Counted from the first letter of the stretch, positions 24,623 through 33,194 are shown. The stretch is 64,000 bases of DNA from JAPLNB01 sp964451955 (GCA_964451955.1 CAYVKG010000007.1:1-64000), one strand, 5' to 3'. Translations and numbers: made by a program. Notes: generated by a model from the sequence alone, not told the origin.

Positions 24623-26257
24623 TTAGGAGCGGTTCAGCCAGCGTTTGACCATTGTTGCGGCGGTATCGGGGTCTTCCCCGACCATATTGGAGACCTGTTC
24701 GATGACCTGCTGGGCGCGGACGGCGTCTTCGTCGAGTTCGACGCCTTCCAGTGCCAAGTGGCCTTCCCGGGCTTCACCGACGAGTTCTTCGCCCTCGGCG
24801 AGTTCGAGGGGTTCTTTGGGTTTTGTTGGCGGCGGGACGGTGAGGGCCGGGGCGGATTTTTTGACCATCATGGAGACCATGAAGAGGCTGGCCAAGGCGA
24901 GGGCACCGAGGGAAATTTCCTTGAGGTGGTCGGTGGCAAGGAAGGCGAGGGAGGTACCGGCCGCCTGGGGTGTTGTGGTTGCGAGGGGCATGAGGTCAGT
25001 GAAGGAATCGACGAAGACGGCGTCATCGCTGGCGAGGGCGAGGGTGGTTTTGAGGCCGGTCTTGAGTTTGGCGATTTCGGTGGCAGCGAATTTATCGACG
25101 GTTGCCTGGTCGGGGTCTTTGTCGCTGCCGGTGATTCTCTTGAGGACCTGGACGAAATGGCTGCGGGGGACGAGCATGGAGGCGGCGGTGATTTCGACAT
25201 CGCCCGGGGGTTTGATGACGCGCATTTCCTCTTTGCCGTAGTCGACTTTCATTTCGGTGCGGGTGGTTTCGTGGGTTTGGCCGCCGGAACCGGCGGCGGC
25301 GGTGGCGCCGTCGGCGCCCAACTGGCCATTGGTGACCATTCCGGGTTCGGTGTTTTCGATGGAGGAGCCGCGGGTTTCCTGGTTTTCGGTTTGTTCGCTG
25401 ACGGCGAGTTGGACCTTGTTTTTGGGATCGACGATTAGGGAGGTGGTTTCTTTGCGTTCGAGGTTGGGCTTGACGGTGACATCGATTCGAACGCCGTCGA
25501 TGTAGGCGAAGAGGGTCATGAGTCGCTCGCGGAGGTACTGCTCATTGCTGCGTACCAGAGCGAGTCGTTCATCGGGGTCCATGGCGCCGGTTGCGGGGTC
25601 GCTGGTGGCGCGGACGGGGTAGGCGGTTTCGTCGGCGATGACCTTGACCTGTTCGCGTTTGAGGGTGGCGGCGCCTGCGACAAGGTCAGCGGCGGCGTTG
25701 ACGAGTCTCTGGTCGGGGGCGGCTTTGGATCTCATATTGAGATAGACGGTGGCGGAGGCGTCGGTTCTGGCGAAGCCGTGTGTTCTGCCGGGATTGATGA
25801 TGACGGTGGCATTTCGGACTCTGGGGAACCTTCGCATGACTTGTGAGAGGGTTTCCTGAAGGGCGACATTGTAGGCCTTATCCTGCTGGGAGTTGCTGGA
25901 GAAGGGGTTGCTCTTGGCGATCATTTCGGCGAAGGCGTTTTTTGAATCATGGGGCAGGTCCTGGGCGAGCATAGCCATGGCCTCGTATTTTCGATCAGCG
26001 GGGACTTCGATGCGGTCGCCAACGACGCGGTACTTGATGCCGCTGGAGGCGAGGAGTTTTTGCATTTCGGTGATATCGTCGCCGGTCATGGACGTATGGA
26101 GGAGGGGTTCCATTTCGGCGGTGCCGGCGAAGTTTCCCCATCCGTAGAGGGTCATGAGGATGATAGCGACGAGGGTGCCCGCCAGCATTTTCTGGGTGGC
26201 GTTGAGGGCCTTGTACTGTTCGTGGAGCCGCGTGATGTGAGCTTTGATGAAATCCAT
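24623..26257 (-). CDS. fliF: flagellar MS-ring protein FliF
   Basis: A 544-residue MS-ring subunit. One transmembrane helix lies at about residues 24-43 (KMLAGTLVAIILMTLYGW) and a second near 445, framing the periplasmic ring-building domains; FAEMIAKSNPF and FPRVRNATVIINPG are visible family blocks. The last 35 residues, with a conserved acidic helix, bind FliG. The ATG at 26257 is chosen because AAGGAAGG precedes it by 7 nt and the family N-terminus begins here. Its leader carries four stem-loops. Confidence 0.96.
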   Translation of the reverse strand: MDFIKAHITRLHEQYKALNATQKMLAGTLVAIILMTLYGWGNFAGTAEMEPLLHTSMTGDDITEMQKLLASSGIKYRVVGDRIEVPADRKYEAMAMLAQDLPHDSKNAFAEMIAKSNPFSSNSQQDKAYNVALQETLSQVMRRFPRVRNATVIINPGRTHGFARTDASATVYLNMRSKAAPDQRLVNAAADLVAGAATLKREQVKVIADETAYPVRATSDPATGAMDPDERLALVRSNEQYLRERLMTLFAYIDGVRIDVTVKPNLERKETTSLIVDPKNKVQLAVSEQTENQETRGSSIENTEPGMVTNGQLGADGATAAAGSGGQTHETTRTEMKVDYGKEEMRVIKPPGDVEITAASMLVPRSHFVQVLKRITGSDKDPDQATVDKFAATEIAKLKTGLKTTLALASDDAVFVDSFTDLMPLATTTPQAAGTSLAFLATDHLKEISLGALALASLFMVSMMVKKSAPALTVPPPTKPKEPLELAEGEELVGEAREGHLALEGVELDEDAVRAQQVIEQVSNMVGEDPDTAATMVKRWLNRS

Positions 26258-26284
26258 GGCTACGCCTTCCTTGGCTGATGAGCC

Positions 26285-26397
26285 CTGGCGCCGACGGCGC
26301 CAGCCCGGTCCCCGGGCAACGGGGCAGACGTCGGCGGGGCGGACAATCCTTGTCCGCCCTGTGATCATTGAATTTTACGACTGTCTCGTTGAGACAG
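26285..26397 (-). promoter_or_regulatory. run of four perfect stem-loops in the fliE-fliF gap
   Basis: In transcript order: CTGTCTC/GAGACAG (26397-26381), GGGCGGACAA/TTGTCCGCCC (26359-26337), GCCCGG/CCGGGC (26317-26303) and CTGGCGCC/GGCGCCAG (26303-26285), with 3-nt loops and no mismatch. No T-run follows any of them. Four perfect stems in 113 nt, ending 28 nt before the fliF ATG, look like a structured regulatory leader. Confidence 0.6.
26337..26359 (-). promoter_or_regulatory. CsrA-like binding hairpin upstream of fliF
   Basis: A perfect 10-bp stem (GGGCGGACAA with TTGTCCGCCC) presents GGA as its loop, and the surrounding ACAAGGAUUGU contains the ACARGGAU core of the published CsrA consensus (RUACARGGAUGU), with GGA in a hairpin loop as that protein prefers. 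The next stem (26303-26317) also has a GGA loop. No csrA or fliW gene is in the window, so the site is a prediction. Confidence 0.4.
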
Positions 26398-26420
26398 GGT
26401 GTGGCTAGCGCGCCGCGGCA

Positions 26421-26732
26421 CTAGACCTGAATCGACTTAATCTCCTCATAGGCATCCATGAGTTTGGCACGGATAGCCAACAGTGTTTTGAAGGCGAGAT
26501 CCGCCTTTTCCATGGCGGTCATGACGCCGCTGACGTTGTCGGTCCGCCCGGTGGCCAGGTCCTCGACGGCCTTGCTTGCATCCTGCTGCATGCGGGAGAC
26601 TTCGTCAATGCTCTTTTTGAGCACATCCGAGAAAGAGGAGGAGGGGGAATCGCCTGATGCCGGTCGGGAAGCGCCGGTGGTTGCGCCGCCGAGTTTATCC
26701 AATGGGGTCAGGTTATTGGTGGTATTAATCAT
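26421..26732 (-). CDS. fliE: flagellar hook-basal body protein FliE
   Basis: A 103-residue protein connecting MS ring and rod. The family pattern is SFSDVLKKSIDEVSRMQQDA in the middle and VMTAMEKADLAFKTLLAIRA then LMDAYEEIKSIQV at the C-terminus. The first 30 residues are Ser/Gly/Thr-rich. The ATG at 26732 is used since upstream codons do not match the family. It follows flgC by 31 nt, giving the standard flgB-flgC-fliE-fliF order. Confidence 0.95.
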   Translation of the reverse strand: MINTTNNLTPLDKLGGATTGASRPASGDSPSSSFSDVLKKSIDEVSRMQQDASKAVEDLATGRTDNVSGVMTAMEKADLAFKTLLAIRAKLMDAYEEIKSIQV

Positions 26733-26763
26733 GCTCAATCCACTGATGGCCGTTGGGCGTTCA

Positions 26764-27174
26764 TTACGCCAGCAGCCGCAAGGATCCATTGATCATCGCC
26801 TTGGTGACATCCATGACGGTGACGTTTGCCTCGTAGGCCCTGGAGGCCTCGAGTGCGTTGACATACTCGACGGCCATATCGACGTTGGGGTAGCTGACAT
26901 ATCCCTGCTGGTCGGCATCGGGATGTTGGGGGTCAAGGACTTTTCGGAAGGGGGACATATCGGTTGCCACTTTGGCCACGTGGACGCCGGCCTTGCCGGG
27001 GTCATCGGGACGTCCCGGGGCGAAGACGACGAACCGTCTGCGGTAGGGCTGGACCTGTCCGCTGGCATTGCGTGTGGAGTTCATGTTGGCGACATTGACG
27101 GCGATGGTATCGAGGCGGGTGCGTTGCGCCTGGAGTGCACTGCTACTGATGTCCAACGATTCAAACATATCCAC
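26764..27174 (-). CDS. flgC: flagellar proximal rod protein FlgC
   Basis: A 136-residue rod subunit with the SALQAQRTRLDTIAVNVANM motif at the N-terminus (equivalent of the SGLxAxxxxLxxxxxNiAN pattern) and a C-terminal NVDMAVEYVNALEASRAYEA helix. The middle block YRRRFVVFAP and YVSYPNVDM fits FlgC. It follows flgB by 44 nt and precedes fliE. Confidence 0.96.
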   Translation of the reverse strand: MDMFESLDISSSALQAQRTRLDTIAVNVANMNSTRNASGQVQPYRRRFVVFAPGRPDDPGKAGVHVAKVATDMSPFRKVLDPQHPDADQQGYVSYPNVDMAVEYVNALEASRAYEANVTVMDVTKAMINGSLRLLA

Positions 27175-27218
27175 CTTAACCGGCTAGAGAGAGCCGACAA
27201 GAAGCCACTGGTTCTGAG

Positions 27219-27617
27219 CTAGGTGACGCGTTCCTTCAAAGCCAATTCGAGGCCCATGAACTGTTTTCGCAGCAGTTCGATGGCGACGTTGTGCATGATG
27301 GCATTTTTAGCGAGGTCGGAGGCCAGCAATTCCATGGATCGGTTATTGCCGTCGTGGAAGAGGATTCCGCTGGTGGGTCGTTCGACCTGGCGGCGGATGT
27401 CGTCGAAACGGATGGTTTTGTCGCCTGCGCGTCGGCGATCGACTCGTTCGCGCAGCATAGTCTGGAAGCGATTGACGGAGAGGTCTTTCTGGCGGTACTC
27501 GGGGGTATCGACGTTGGCGATGTTCTCGGCGATCAACTTGTGCCTGGCGGCGGCGAACTGCACCACCTGCTCGAGGAGGGGCGTATTGCCTTGGTTGAGT
27601 AGTCGATCCAGGAACAT
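27219..27617 (-). CDS. flgB: flagellar proximal rod protein FlgB
   Basis: A 132-residue rod subunit: FLDRLLNQGN start, AARHKLIAENIANVDTPEYR (rod/hook N-terminal motif) and a C-terminal helix with AIELLRKQFMGLELALKERV. The start is uncertain: ATG 27617 is preferred because the family begins at the MFLDRLL segment and AGG lies nearby; ATG 27623 and a TTG at 27626 are alternatives. It heads the flgBC-fliEFGHIJ run and is preceded by a 186-nt gap after the sigma-54 activator gene. Confidence 0.94.
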   Translation of the reverse strand: MFLDRLLNQGNTPLLEQVVQFAAARHKLIAENIANVDTPEYRQKDLSVNRFQTMLRERVDRRRAGDKTIRFDDIRRQVERPTSGILFHDGNNRSMELLASDLAKNAIMHNVAIELLRKQFMGLELALKERVT

Positions 27618-27659
27618 AGGCATCAACCTAAGAATGTCTGTGGACGGCTCCGGCGCATG

Positions 27660-27684
27660 CGCACCGTTTCACGGAGTCGGTGCG
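27660..27684 (-). promoter_or_regulatory. stem-loop in the flgB leader
   Basis: CGCACCG (27660-27666) and CGGTGCG (27678-27684) form a perfect 7-bp stem around an 11-nt loop, about 43 nt before the flgB start. A further small stem, TGCCGC/GCGGCA, lies at about 27698-27717. Neither has a T-run. They are leader elements or operators of unknown meaning. Confidence 0.3.
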
Positions 27685-27753
27685 TATCAAATCACATGCC
27701 GCAGGGCGAGGCGGCAGGCCGTCCGATATTTCCTTGATGCAGCGACACATGGG

Positions 27754-27770
27754 GGCAACTCCTGGGTCAA
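27754..27770 (-). promoter_or_regulatory. weak sigma-54-like promoter upstream of flgB
   Basis: The minus strand reads TTGACCC-AGGAG-TTGCC, with the exact -24/-12 spacing of sigma-54 promoters and a good TTGC -12 box, but GA replaces the near-invariant GG at -24. It lies 137 nt before flgB and just after a gene for a sigma-54 activator, which is the only reason to list it. Confidence 0.2.
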
Positions 27771-27812
27771 TTAGGGACGTGGATGGGCGCCGTTTTTGCG
27801 TGGTGGCGCAAA

Positions 27813-29183
27813 TTATGCGCTGGTCTGGCTGATTTCCGCTTCTTCTCTCCACTTTTTGAGTTTCATGCCCAAAGTTCTCACGCCGATGCCGAGGGCGGTG
27901 GCGGTCTTGATGCGATGGCCCTTGAACTTATCGAGGGTACTCATGATGACCTGTTTTTCGATCATCGCGAGGGGTTGACCGGCGAGGTCTCCGGCGGCGG
28001 CGGCGGGGGAGAGGGCACCGCGCAGCCAGGGTTCGATGGTAGCCGCGCGGATGACTCCGGGCTCTTTCTCGAGGACGCAGGCGCGTTCGATGATATTCTG
28101 CAATTCGCGGACGTTTCCGGGCCAGTCGTATCGTTGCATCACGCGTATGGCGTCGCCCTCGATATGGCGGAAGACGGACTTATCGCGTTTGGCGATTTGA
28201 TGGAGGAAATGGCGGCAGAGTTCGGGGATGTCTTCGAGTCGCTGACTGAGAGGCGGCAACTCGATGGGGACGACGTTAAGTCGGTAATAGAGGTCCTGCC
28301 GGAACTTGCCCTCGCTGACGGCGGCGACGAGGTTTCGATTGGTGGTAGCGATGACCCTGACATCGACCTGTTGAGTGAGGCTGCTGCCGACGCGTTCGAA
28401 CTGGCTTTCCTGGAGGACTCGGAGGAGTTTGGCCTGTAGGCCTGTGGGGATTTCGCTGATTTCATCGAGGAGGAGGGATCCGCCATCGGCGAGTTCGAAG
28501 CGGCCGCGTCGCATGCGGTCGGCGCCGGTGAAGGCGCCTTTTTCGTGGCCGAAGAGTTCGGATTCGAGGAGGTTTTCGGAGAGTGCGGCACAATTGACGG
28601 CGAGCATGGGGCGGTCGGCGCGTTCGGACTGGGAGTGGATGAGGCGAGCGACAACTTCTTTTCCGGTGCCGCTGGCGCCGGTTACGAGGACTGTGGCGTT
28701 GCTCTTGGCGACGAGGTCGATCTTGTGTTTGACCTCGTTCATTGGGGGGCTGTTGCCGACGAGGGGTCTGGGGCCGTTCATTTCGGCCATGGTTCTGAGC
28801 GCCTGGTTTTCGCGGATGAGGCGGTTATGTTCGAGGGTTCGTTCGACGAGCAGTTTGATTTCCTCGCCATCAAAGGGTTTTTGGATGTAGTCGTAGGCGC
28901 CCATTTTCATGGCTTCGACGGCGGTACTGACGGTGGCAAAGGCGGTCATGACGACGACGGGCATTTCGGGTCGGGCGCGTTTGGCCTCGGCGAGGAGTTC
29001 GATGCCGGTCATTTTGGGCATTTTCAGGTCGGTGATCATGAGGTCGAAACGGGCGTTGGTAAGGCGCGTGACGGCGACCGGACCATCGTTGGCGGCGACG
29101 ACCTCGTGGCCTTCGCGTGCCAAGGTGGCGGCGAGTGAATCCCGCATCATTTCCTGATCATCGACAATGAGTATTCGTGCCAT
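27813..29183 (-). CDS. sigma-54-dependent flagellar response regulator (FlrC/FleR/FlgR-like)
   Basis: A 456-residue NtrC-type activator. Receiver: Asp8-Asp9, phospho-acceptor Asp52 (LMITDLKMP), Thr80 and Lys102. AAA+ domain: Walker A GASGTGKE at 169-176, GAFTGA at 216-221 (the sigma-54 contact loop), Walker B GSLLLDE at 235-241. C-terminal Fis-type helix-turn-helix, with GHRIKTATALGIGVRTLGMK. All functional motifs are intact. It lies 45 nt after the kinase gene, forming a cognate pair ahead of flgB, and most likely activates sigma-54 promoters of mid-class flagellar genes. Confidence 0.93.
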   Translation of the reverse strand: MARILIVDDQEMMRDSLAATLAREGHEVVAANDGPVAVTRLTNARFDLMITDLKMPKMTGIELLAEAKRARPEMPVVVMTAFATVSTAVEAMKMGAYDYIQKPFDGEEIKLLVERTLEHNRLIRENQALRTMAEMNGPRPLVGNSPPMNEVKHKIDLVAKSNATVLVTGASGTGKEVVARLIHSQSERADRPMLAVNCAALSENLLESELFGHEKGAFTGADRMRRGRFELADGGSLLLDEISEIPTGLQAKLLRVLQESQFERVGSSLTQQVDVRVIATTNRNLVAAVSEGKFRQDLYYRLNVVPIELPPLSQRLEDIPELCRHFLHQIAKRDKSVFRHIEGDAIRVMQRYDWPGNVRELQNIIERACVLEKEPGVIRAATIEPWLRGALSPAAAAGDLAGQPLAMIEKQVIMSTLDKFKGHRIKTATALGIGVRTLGMKLKKWREEAEISQTSA

Positions 29184-29204
29184 ATCAAGACTCCATCGCT
29201 TCGA

Positions 29205-29221
29205 CTGCCGCGTGGCGGCAG
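29205..29221 (-). other. GC hairpin between kinase and regulator genes
   Basis: A perfect 7-bp stem CTGCCGC/GCGGCAG with a 3-nt loop in the 45-nt gap between the kinase stop and the regulator start. There is no T-run. It may set the relative expression of the two genes. Confidence 0.35.
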
Positions 29222-29228
29222 CCGGCCA

Positions 29229-30071
29229 CTACACTCTGACTTCGAACCTTGCGCCGCCGTCGGGGCGATTGCTGGCGCTGATGACACCGTCGTGCGCCTC
29301 GACGATGCGGTGCACGATGGCCAATCCCAGGCCGGTGCCTGTATCCTTGGTGGTGAAGAACGGGTTGAAGATGCGGTCCATGATGTCCTGGGGGATTCCG
29401 GGGCCATCATCCTCGACGACGAGGAAGAACTGGTTGACGTCCCATCCGGCGTTGGAGTCGCCATATTCGATTTCGACGGTACCGCCGGTTGTGACGGCTT
29501 CGACGGCATTGAGGATGAGGTTCAAGACGGCCTGTCCGATGAGGAGCCTGTCGACGCGGACGGTCATAGCCCGTGGTCCGCGGACGACGACGTCGACTTG
29601 CTTGGCGGCGACGGCCTGAGCGGCCAATCCGAGGGCTTCTTCGACGATTTCGGCGAGGTCGGCGTGGGCGATATTGGCGCGGATTTCGCGAGTGAACTGC
29701 ATGACCTGTCCGACGAGTCCTTCGAGTCGCTTGACGCCCGCGGAGATTTTTCCAATGACCGCGAGGGAATCGGGTCGGTCGGCAAGGTCTTTTGCGAGGA
29801 GAGAGGCGTAGAGTTGTATACCGCCGAGCGGGTTGCGGATTTCGTGGGCCAGGCCCGCAGCCATTTCCCCGAGGGCGGCCAGGCGGTTTTTGCGTTCGAG
29901 TTGTCGGTTTTTCTCTCCAAGTTCGTTGCGGAGGGAGGTGACGGTCTGCTCGAGCCGTTCGTGGGACGCCTGGAGTTTTTCCGTGATCTCGCTGTAGGCG
30001 AGGATGATGCGTCCGAGTTCTTCGACCCGGCGGGAGGCATCGACTGGACTGTTTGTCAGGGCAACACTCAT
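29229..30071 (-). CDS. soluble flagellar histidine kinase (FlrB/FleS/FlgS-like)
   Basis: A 280-residue cytoplasmic kinase with no transmembrane helix and no PAS domain. An N-terminal coiled coil (about 35-65) leads to the HisKA box GLAHEIRNPLGGIQLYASLL with His76, and then the N box NLILNAVEAV, G1 VVEDDGPGIP, F box FNPFFTTK and G2 GTGLGLAIVH. This is the plan of flagellar kinases such as FlgS that sense assembly state inside the cell. It is 45 nt upstream of the sigma-54 activator and 38 nt downstream of the FlgN-like gene. The ribosome site AAGGATGG precedes the ATG at 30071. Confidence 0.92.
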   Translation of the reverse strand: MSVALTNSPVDASRRVEELGRIILAYSEITEKLQASHERLEQTVTSLRNELGEKNRQLERKNRLAALGEMAAGLAHEIRNPLGGIQLYASLLAKDLADRPDSLAVIGKISAGVKRLEGLVGQVMQFTREIRANIAHADLAEIVEEALGLAAQAVAAKQVDVVVRGPRAMTVRVDRLLIGQAVLNLILNAVEAVTTGGTVEIEYGDSNAGWDVNQFFLVVEDDGPGIPQDIMDRIFNPFFTTKDTGTGLGLAIVHRIVEAHDGVISASNRPDGGARFEVRV

Positions 30072-30109
30072 GCGCCATCCTTGGCTACGGGTTTAGGGAC
30101 TTCTGGTCG

Positions 30110-30553
30110 TCATCGTTGGAGATTGATCGTGGGGTTTCGCGCCCCATACGCCGCCGCCGCATAACTTCGATTCACCTGTTTGGCGACGGATGTCTGACTG
30201 ATCTGTTTTCCCAATTCGAGCTTGCGTTGCTGGAGCACAATTGCGTCGTTTCGATCGGCGGCGGTGATTTGTTCGAGGAGGGAGCGTGTTTCACCGAGGA
30301 GGATTTCGGCCCTGGCGCGGGGCATGGGCTGCAGGGTCGCCAGGTACTCGCGCCACTGTCTTTTTGCCGGCGTCAGGACCTGCTCAAGCCCGGCGATGCG
30401 ATCGAGCACGTCTTGTCGTAGTTGCAGGACACTGAGGAGGGCCTCGGTTTGTCCGAACTGCACGTGTTCGTGTTGAGTGGCCGCCAGTTTTGCGAGTCGG
30501 CGGTAGCACTCCACCTGTTCTTCGAGTGCGAGGATGACTGAATCAGTTGCCAT
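30110..30553 (-). CDS. FlgN-like flagellar export chaperone
   Basis: A 147-residue, almost entirely helical protein. The pattern ALEEQVECYRRLAKLAATQ followed by a long helical hairpin and a C-terminal NRSYAAAAYG segment resembles FlgN chaperones, which bind the hook-filament junction proteins FlgK and FlgL. Sequence conservation in this family is low, so the assignment rests on size, helix pattern and position at the head of the flagellar block. It lies 23 nt after the TPR gene. Confidence 0.6.
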   Translation of the reverse strand: MATDSVILALEEQVECYRRLAKLAATQHEHVQFGQTEALLSVLQLRQDVLDRIAGLEQVLTPAKRQWREYLATLQPMPRARAEILLGETRSLLEQITAADRNDAIVLQQRKLELGKQISQTSVAKQVNRSYAAAAYGARNPTINLQR

Positions 30554-30576
30554 AGAATCGGCTCAAACGAGGCGTT

Positions 30577-32931
30577 TTATCTCCACATGCCGGACTCGCC
30601 GGCCCACTTGAGCCACTGTTCCCAGTAGGGGCGGTTCATGCCGATGGCGTTTTCGAAGAAGGCGTCGGCGGGCATGCGTCGAAGCATCCACTTGGCCCGC
30701 TCATTGGCGGCCTTGGCCTCTTCGGTTTTTCCCAAGGCGACGTTGGCATTGACAATCTGGACATAGGCGCCGAGGGCGAGGACATCGTCCTGGTAGCGGA
30801 ACGCGGCATCGCCATAGAGTTTGATCGCCTCGGTGAAATCACCGACGTCATAGGTGCAATCGGCCTCGCAGAAGTAGCTCAGTTTGAGGTAAAGGCGGTC
30901 CATGTCTTTTGCGGGGGCATTGGCGCGGTAATAGTCGATGACCCTGCGATAGAGCGTCTTGCCTCGTTTGAGCCGTTCGAGGCGAGCGAGCGAGGCTTCG
31001 GCCAGATCGATGGCGGGCTTGCTGGTGGAGGTGGACTTGGCGGCGGCGATGCGGTCTTCGAGGATGGCCGCGCTGGCCCGGTAGCTGCTGGCCATCAGGA
31101 AGAGGAGTTGTCCCATTCTTGGGTCACCGGGATACCGCTGGGTCAGTTCTTCGAGTCGTGCGATAGCCAGTTCGAAACGAGAGGTTCGGTAGTACAAGTT
31201 GGCCAGTTCCCAGAGCGATTCGCGGAACTCCTGGGCCTCCGGGGTGATCTGGGGATTGTCATCGACGGCGGCGATCAAGACCTCTTCGGCCTTGTTGTAG
31301 AATTCGGGTCCCTTGGCGATATAGGCTCTGGCGAGGGGCACCCCGGACTTTGAGGCGGCGAGGCTCTTGGCATATCTTGCCTGGTTTTTTCGATAGGCGT
31401 CAATGGCTTTGTCGAACAGACCGGCAGCCTGATAGGACTGGCCGAGTTTCAAGAGGGCGGCGGGGGTCTGGGGGTCTTCCGGGCGTTCCTTAGCAAAGGT
31501 TTCGAGGGCGCCGATGACGCGTGTCAGTTCTCCGGATCGTTCATAGAGCTCGATCGCTTTCCAGAGAGCCTCACCATGCCCTCTGTCATCGGTGACGGTG
31601 AGCCCGGCGGAGACGGCAACGTAGGCGTCACCGGCCTTGAGGCGGCAGCTGCGAGCCTCCTGTTCTCGGCGTGTTTTTTCGGCAGGCGTCAGTTCGGCCA
31701 GGCGTTCTTCGAGTTGCAGGGCGCGTTTTTCGTAGACGGAGCCGAGCCTTCCGAAGAACTCGGGGTCAGGATTGCGGGTTAGTTCCTGTTCATACGCAAG
31801 GACTTCGAGGGCGCCGAGGTAATTGGCATGCATCACAAGGCGCTGGATCGCGTCGCGCAGCCCTGCAACGAGTTCCGCGGCAGCTCGGGAGGAGAGAGCG
31901 GGGCGATCGGAGGCGTACTTGGTGACCGCCTGCAGATCGTTGAGACCGATCTCGTCGTCGCGTTGTGCGATGCGGCAGATGCCGCGGTTCAACCTTGCGA
32001 GCAAGGCGACCCTTGACTCGGGGTGCCCCTGCATGACGGCGGCGTAGAACGAATTTGCCCCTGCGAAGTCATTCTGTTCCTGGCGGATCTTGCCCAGGGC
32101 GTAGGCGGCATCGGCATCCAGGGGATGCTGAACGCGGAGCAAGTCTCTGGCAACGCGAAGGAGTCGCTCGGCCTCGGGGAGGTTGTGCAGTTTCCACTCG
32201 CAGTATCCCATCCAGTAGGTGAACTCGCCGGAGCCCAATCCGTCTCCGCCGTCGAGTTTGAGGGCTTCGGCAAGCAGGTTTTTGGCCTCTTTGAAGAGAC
32301 CACGATCGACGAGAATGTGGGCCTTTTCGCCCATGGCCCAGGCGCGTTCGGCGTCGGTGATGTCCTTCATGGTCAGGAAGAGTTCGATGGACTTTTCGGC
32401 GGGTTGGCGATCTTCCTCTTCCAGTTGGAGTTCGATGACGCGGCGTTTGACTTTGACGGCAAGAGCCGGTTCCAGTTCGGCTGCCCGCTGGTAATGCCAG
32501 ATTGCGTCGGCGAATCGTCCGAGGGCTTCGAAGCTTTCGGCAAGGCGGCGGTGAATGGGGCCATCGCCGGCGATCCCCAAGGCCATTCCCCGCTGCGTTT
32601 GTTCGATGATTCGCTGATGATTGGCGGGGATGTTGAGGTGTCGTTGCCGCTGCGCCATCGCCAGTGATTCGCCGAGGAGAACCCGGATAGCGCCTTCGAT
32701 TTCTGAAGGGAGCTTTCCCTGGTTGAGCATGGCGTTGAGCAATTCGATGGCGGCCGAGGCACGATCCTGCTTCAACAGTTGACGGACGGAATCGACCCGT
32801 TGGAGGAGTGTGGGTCCCGGCTTTGGCTGGATGAAGAGCCACCCGGCATAGGCAAAGACGCCGAGGGAGAAGAGCATGAGGGGCAACTGCCACAGTTGCG
32901 CCAGCCGAGTTTTGATTCGCGCGGACCCCAT
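30577..32931 (-). CDS. membrane-anchored TPR-repeat protein heading the flagellar block
   Basis: A 784-residue protein: a short basic N-terminus, one transmembrane helix at about residues 14-33 (QLPLMLFSLGVFAYAGWLFI), then tetratricopeptide-like helical repeats through nearly the whole length (for example DAIWHYQRAAELEPALA, LLKLGQSYQAAGLFDKAIDA). A Lys/Thr-rich stretch interrupts it near residue 645. No catalytic motif is seen. The ATG at 32931 with AGGAAG upstream is preferred to a GTG at 32949. Being first in the block, it may scaffold flagellar or cell-envelope assembly, but no function can be assigned from sequence. Confidence 0.8.
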   Translation of the reverse strand: MGSARIKTRLAQLWQLPLMLFSLGVFAYAGWLFIQPKPGPTLLQRVDSVRQLLKQDRASAAIELLNAMLNQGKLPSEIEGAIRVLLGESLAMAQRQRHLNIPANHQRIIEQTQRGMALGIAGDGPIHRRLAESFEALGRFADAIWHYQRAAELEPALAVKVKRRVIELQLEEEDRQPAEKSIELFLTMKDITDAERAWAMGEKAHILVDRGLFKEAKNLLAEALKLDGGDGLGSGEFTYWMGYCEWKLHNLPEAERLLRVARDLLRVQHPLDADAAYALGKIRQEQNDFAGANSFYAAVMQGHPESRVALLARLNRGICRIAQRDDEIGLNDLQAVTKYASDRPALSSRAAAELVAGLRDAIQRLVMHANYLGALEVLAYEQELTRNPDPEFFGRLGSVYEKRALQLEERLAELTPAEKTRREQEARSCRLKAGDAYVAVSAGLTVTDDRGHGEALWKAIELYERSGELTRVIGALETFAKERPEDPQTPAALLKLGQSYQAAGLFDKAIDAYRKNQARYAKSLAASKSGVPLARAYIAKGPEFYNKAEEVLIAAVDDNPQITPEAQEFRESLWELANLYYRTSRFELAIARLEELTQRYPGDPRMGQLLFLMASSYRASAAILEDRIAAAKSTSTSKPAIDLAEASLARLERLKRGKTLYRRVIDYYRANAPAKDMDRLYLKLSYFCEADCTYDVGDFTEAIKLYGDAAFRYQDDVLALGAYVQIVNANVALGKTEEAKAANERAKWMLRRMPADAFFENAIGMNRPYWEQWLKWAGESGMWR

Positions 32932-33194
32932 TGGCTTCCTTGCCTGCACGGGCTCCTGCCGATCTTGCAGATCAGGCGCTCATTCGGACATTCCGTCGCC
33001 CGAAGGAGGATATTCGAGCGATTGCACCGGGCGCACGCCGTCCGCAATCTGGAGCGAATATCCCATACTACGGCATGTGAGTTTACCCTCCGGAAAGGCA
33101 AACGCAAGCGGCAGATGCGGTTTCGGACCGATAAAATGTCGCGGGTTTGGCTCCTGGGCAGCTTGGGGCCTGGGCGCGGTGGCCAGGGAGGCGT

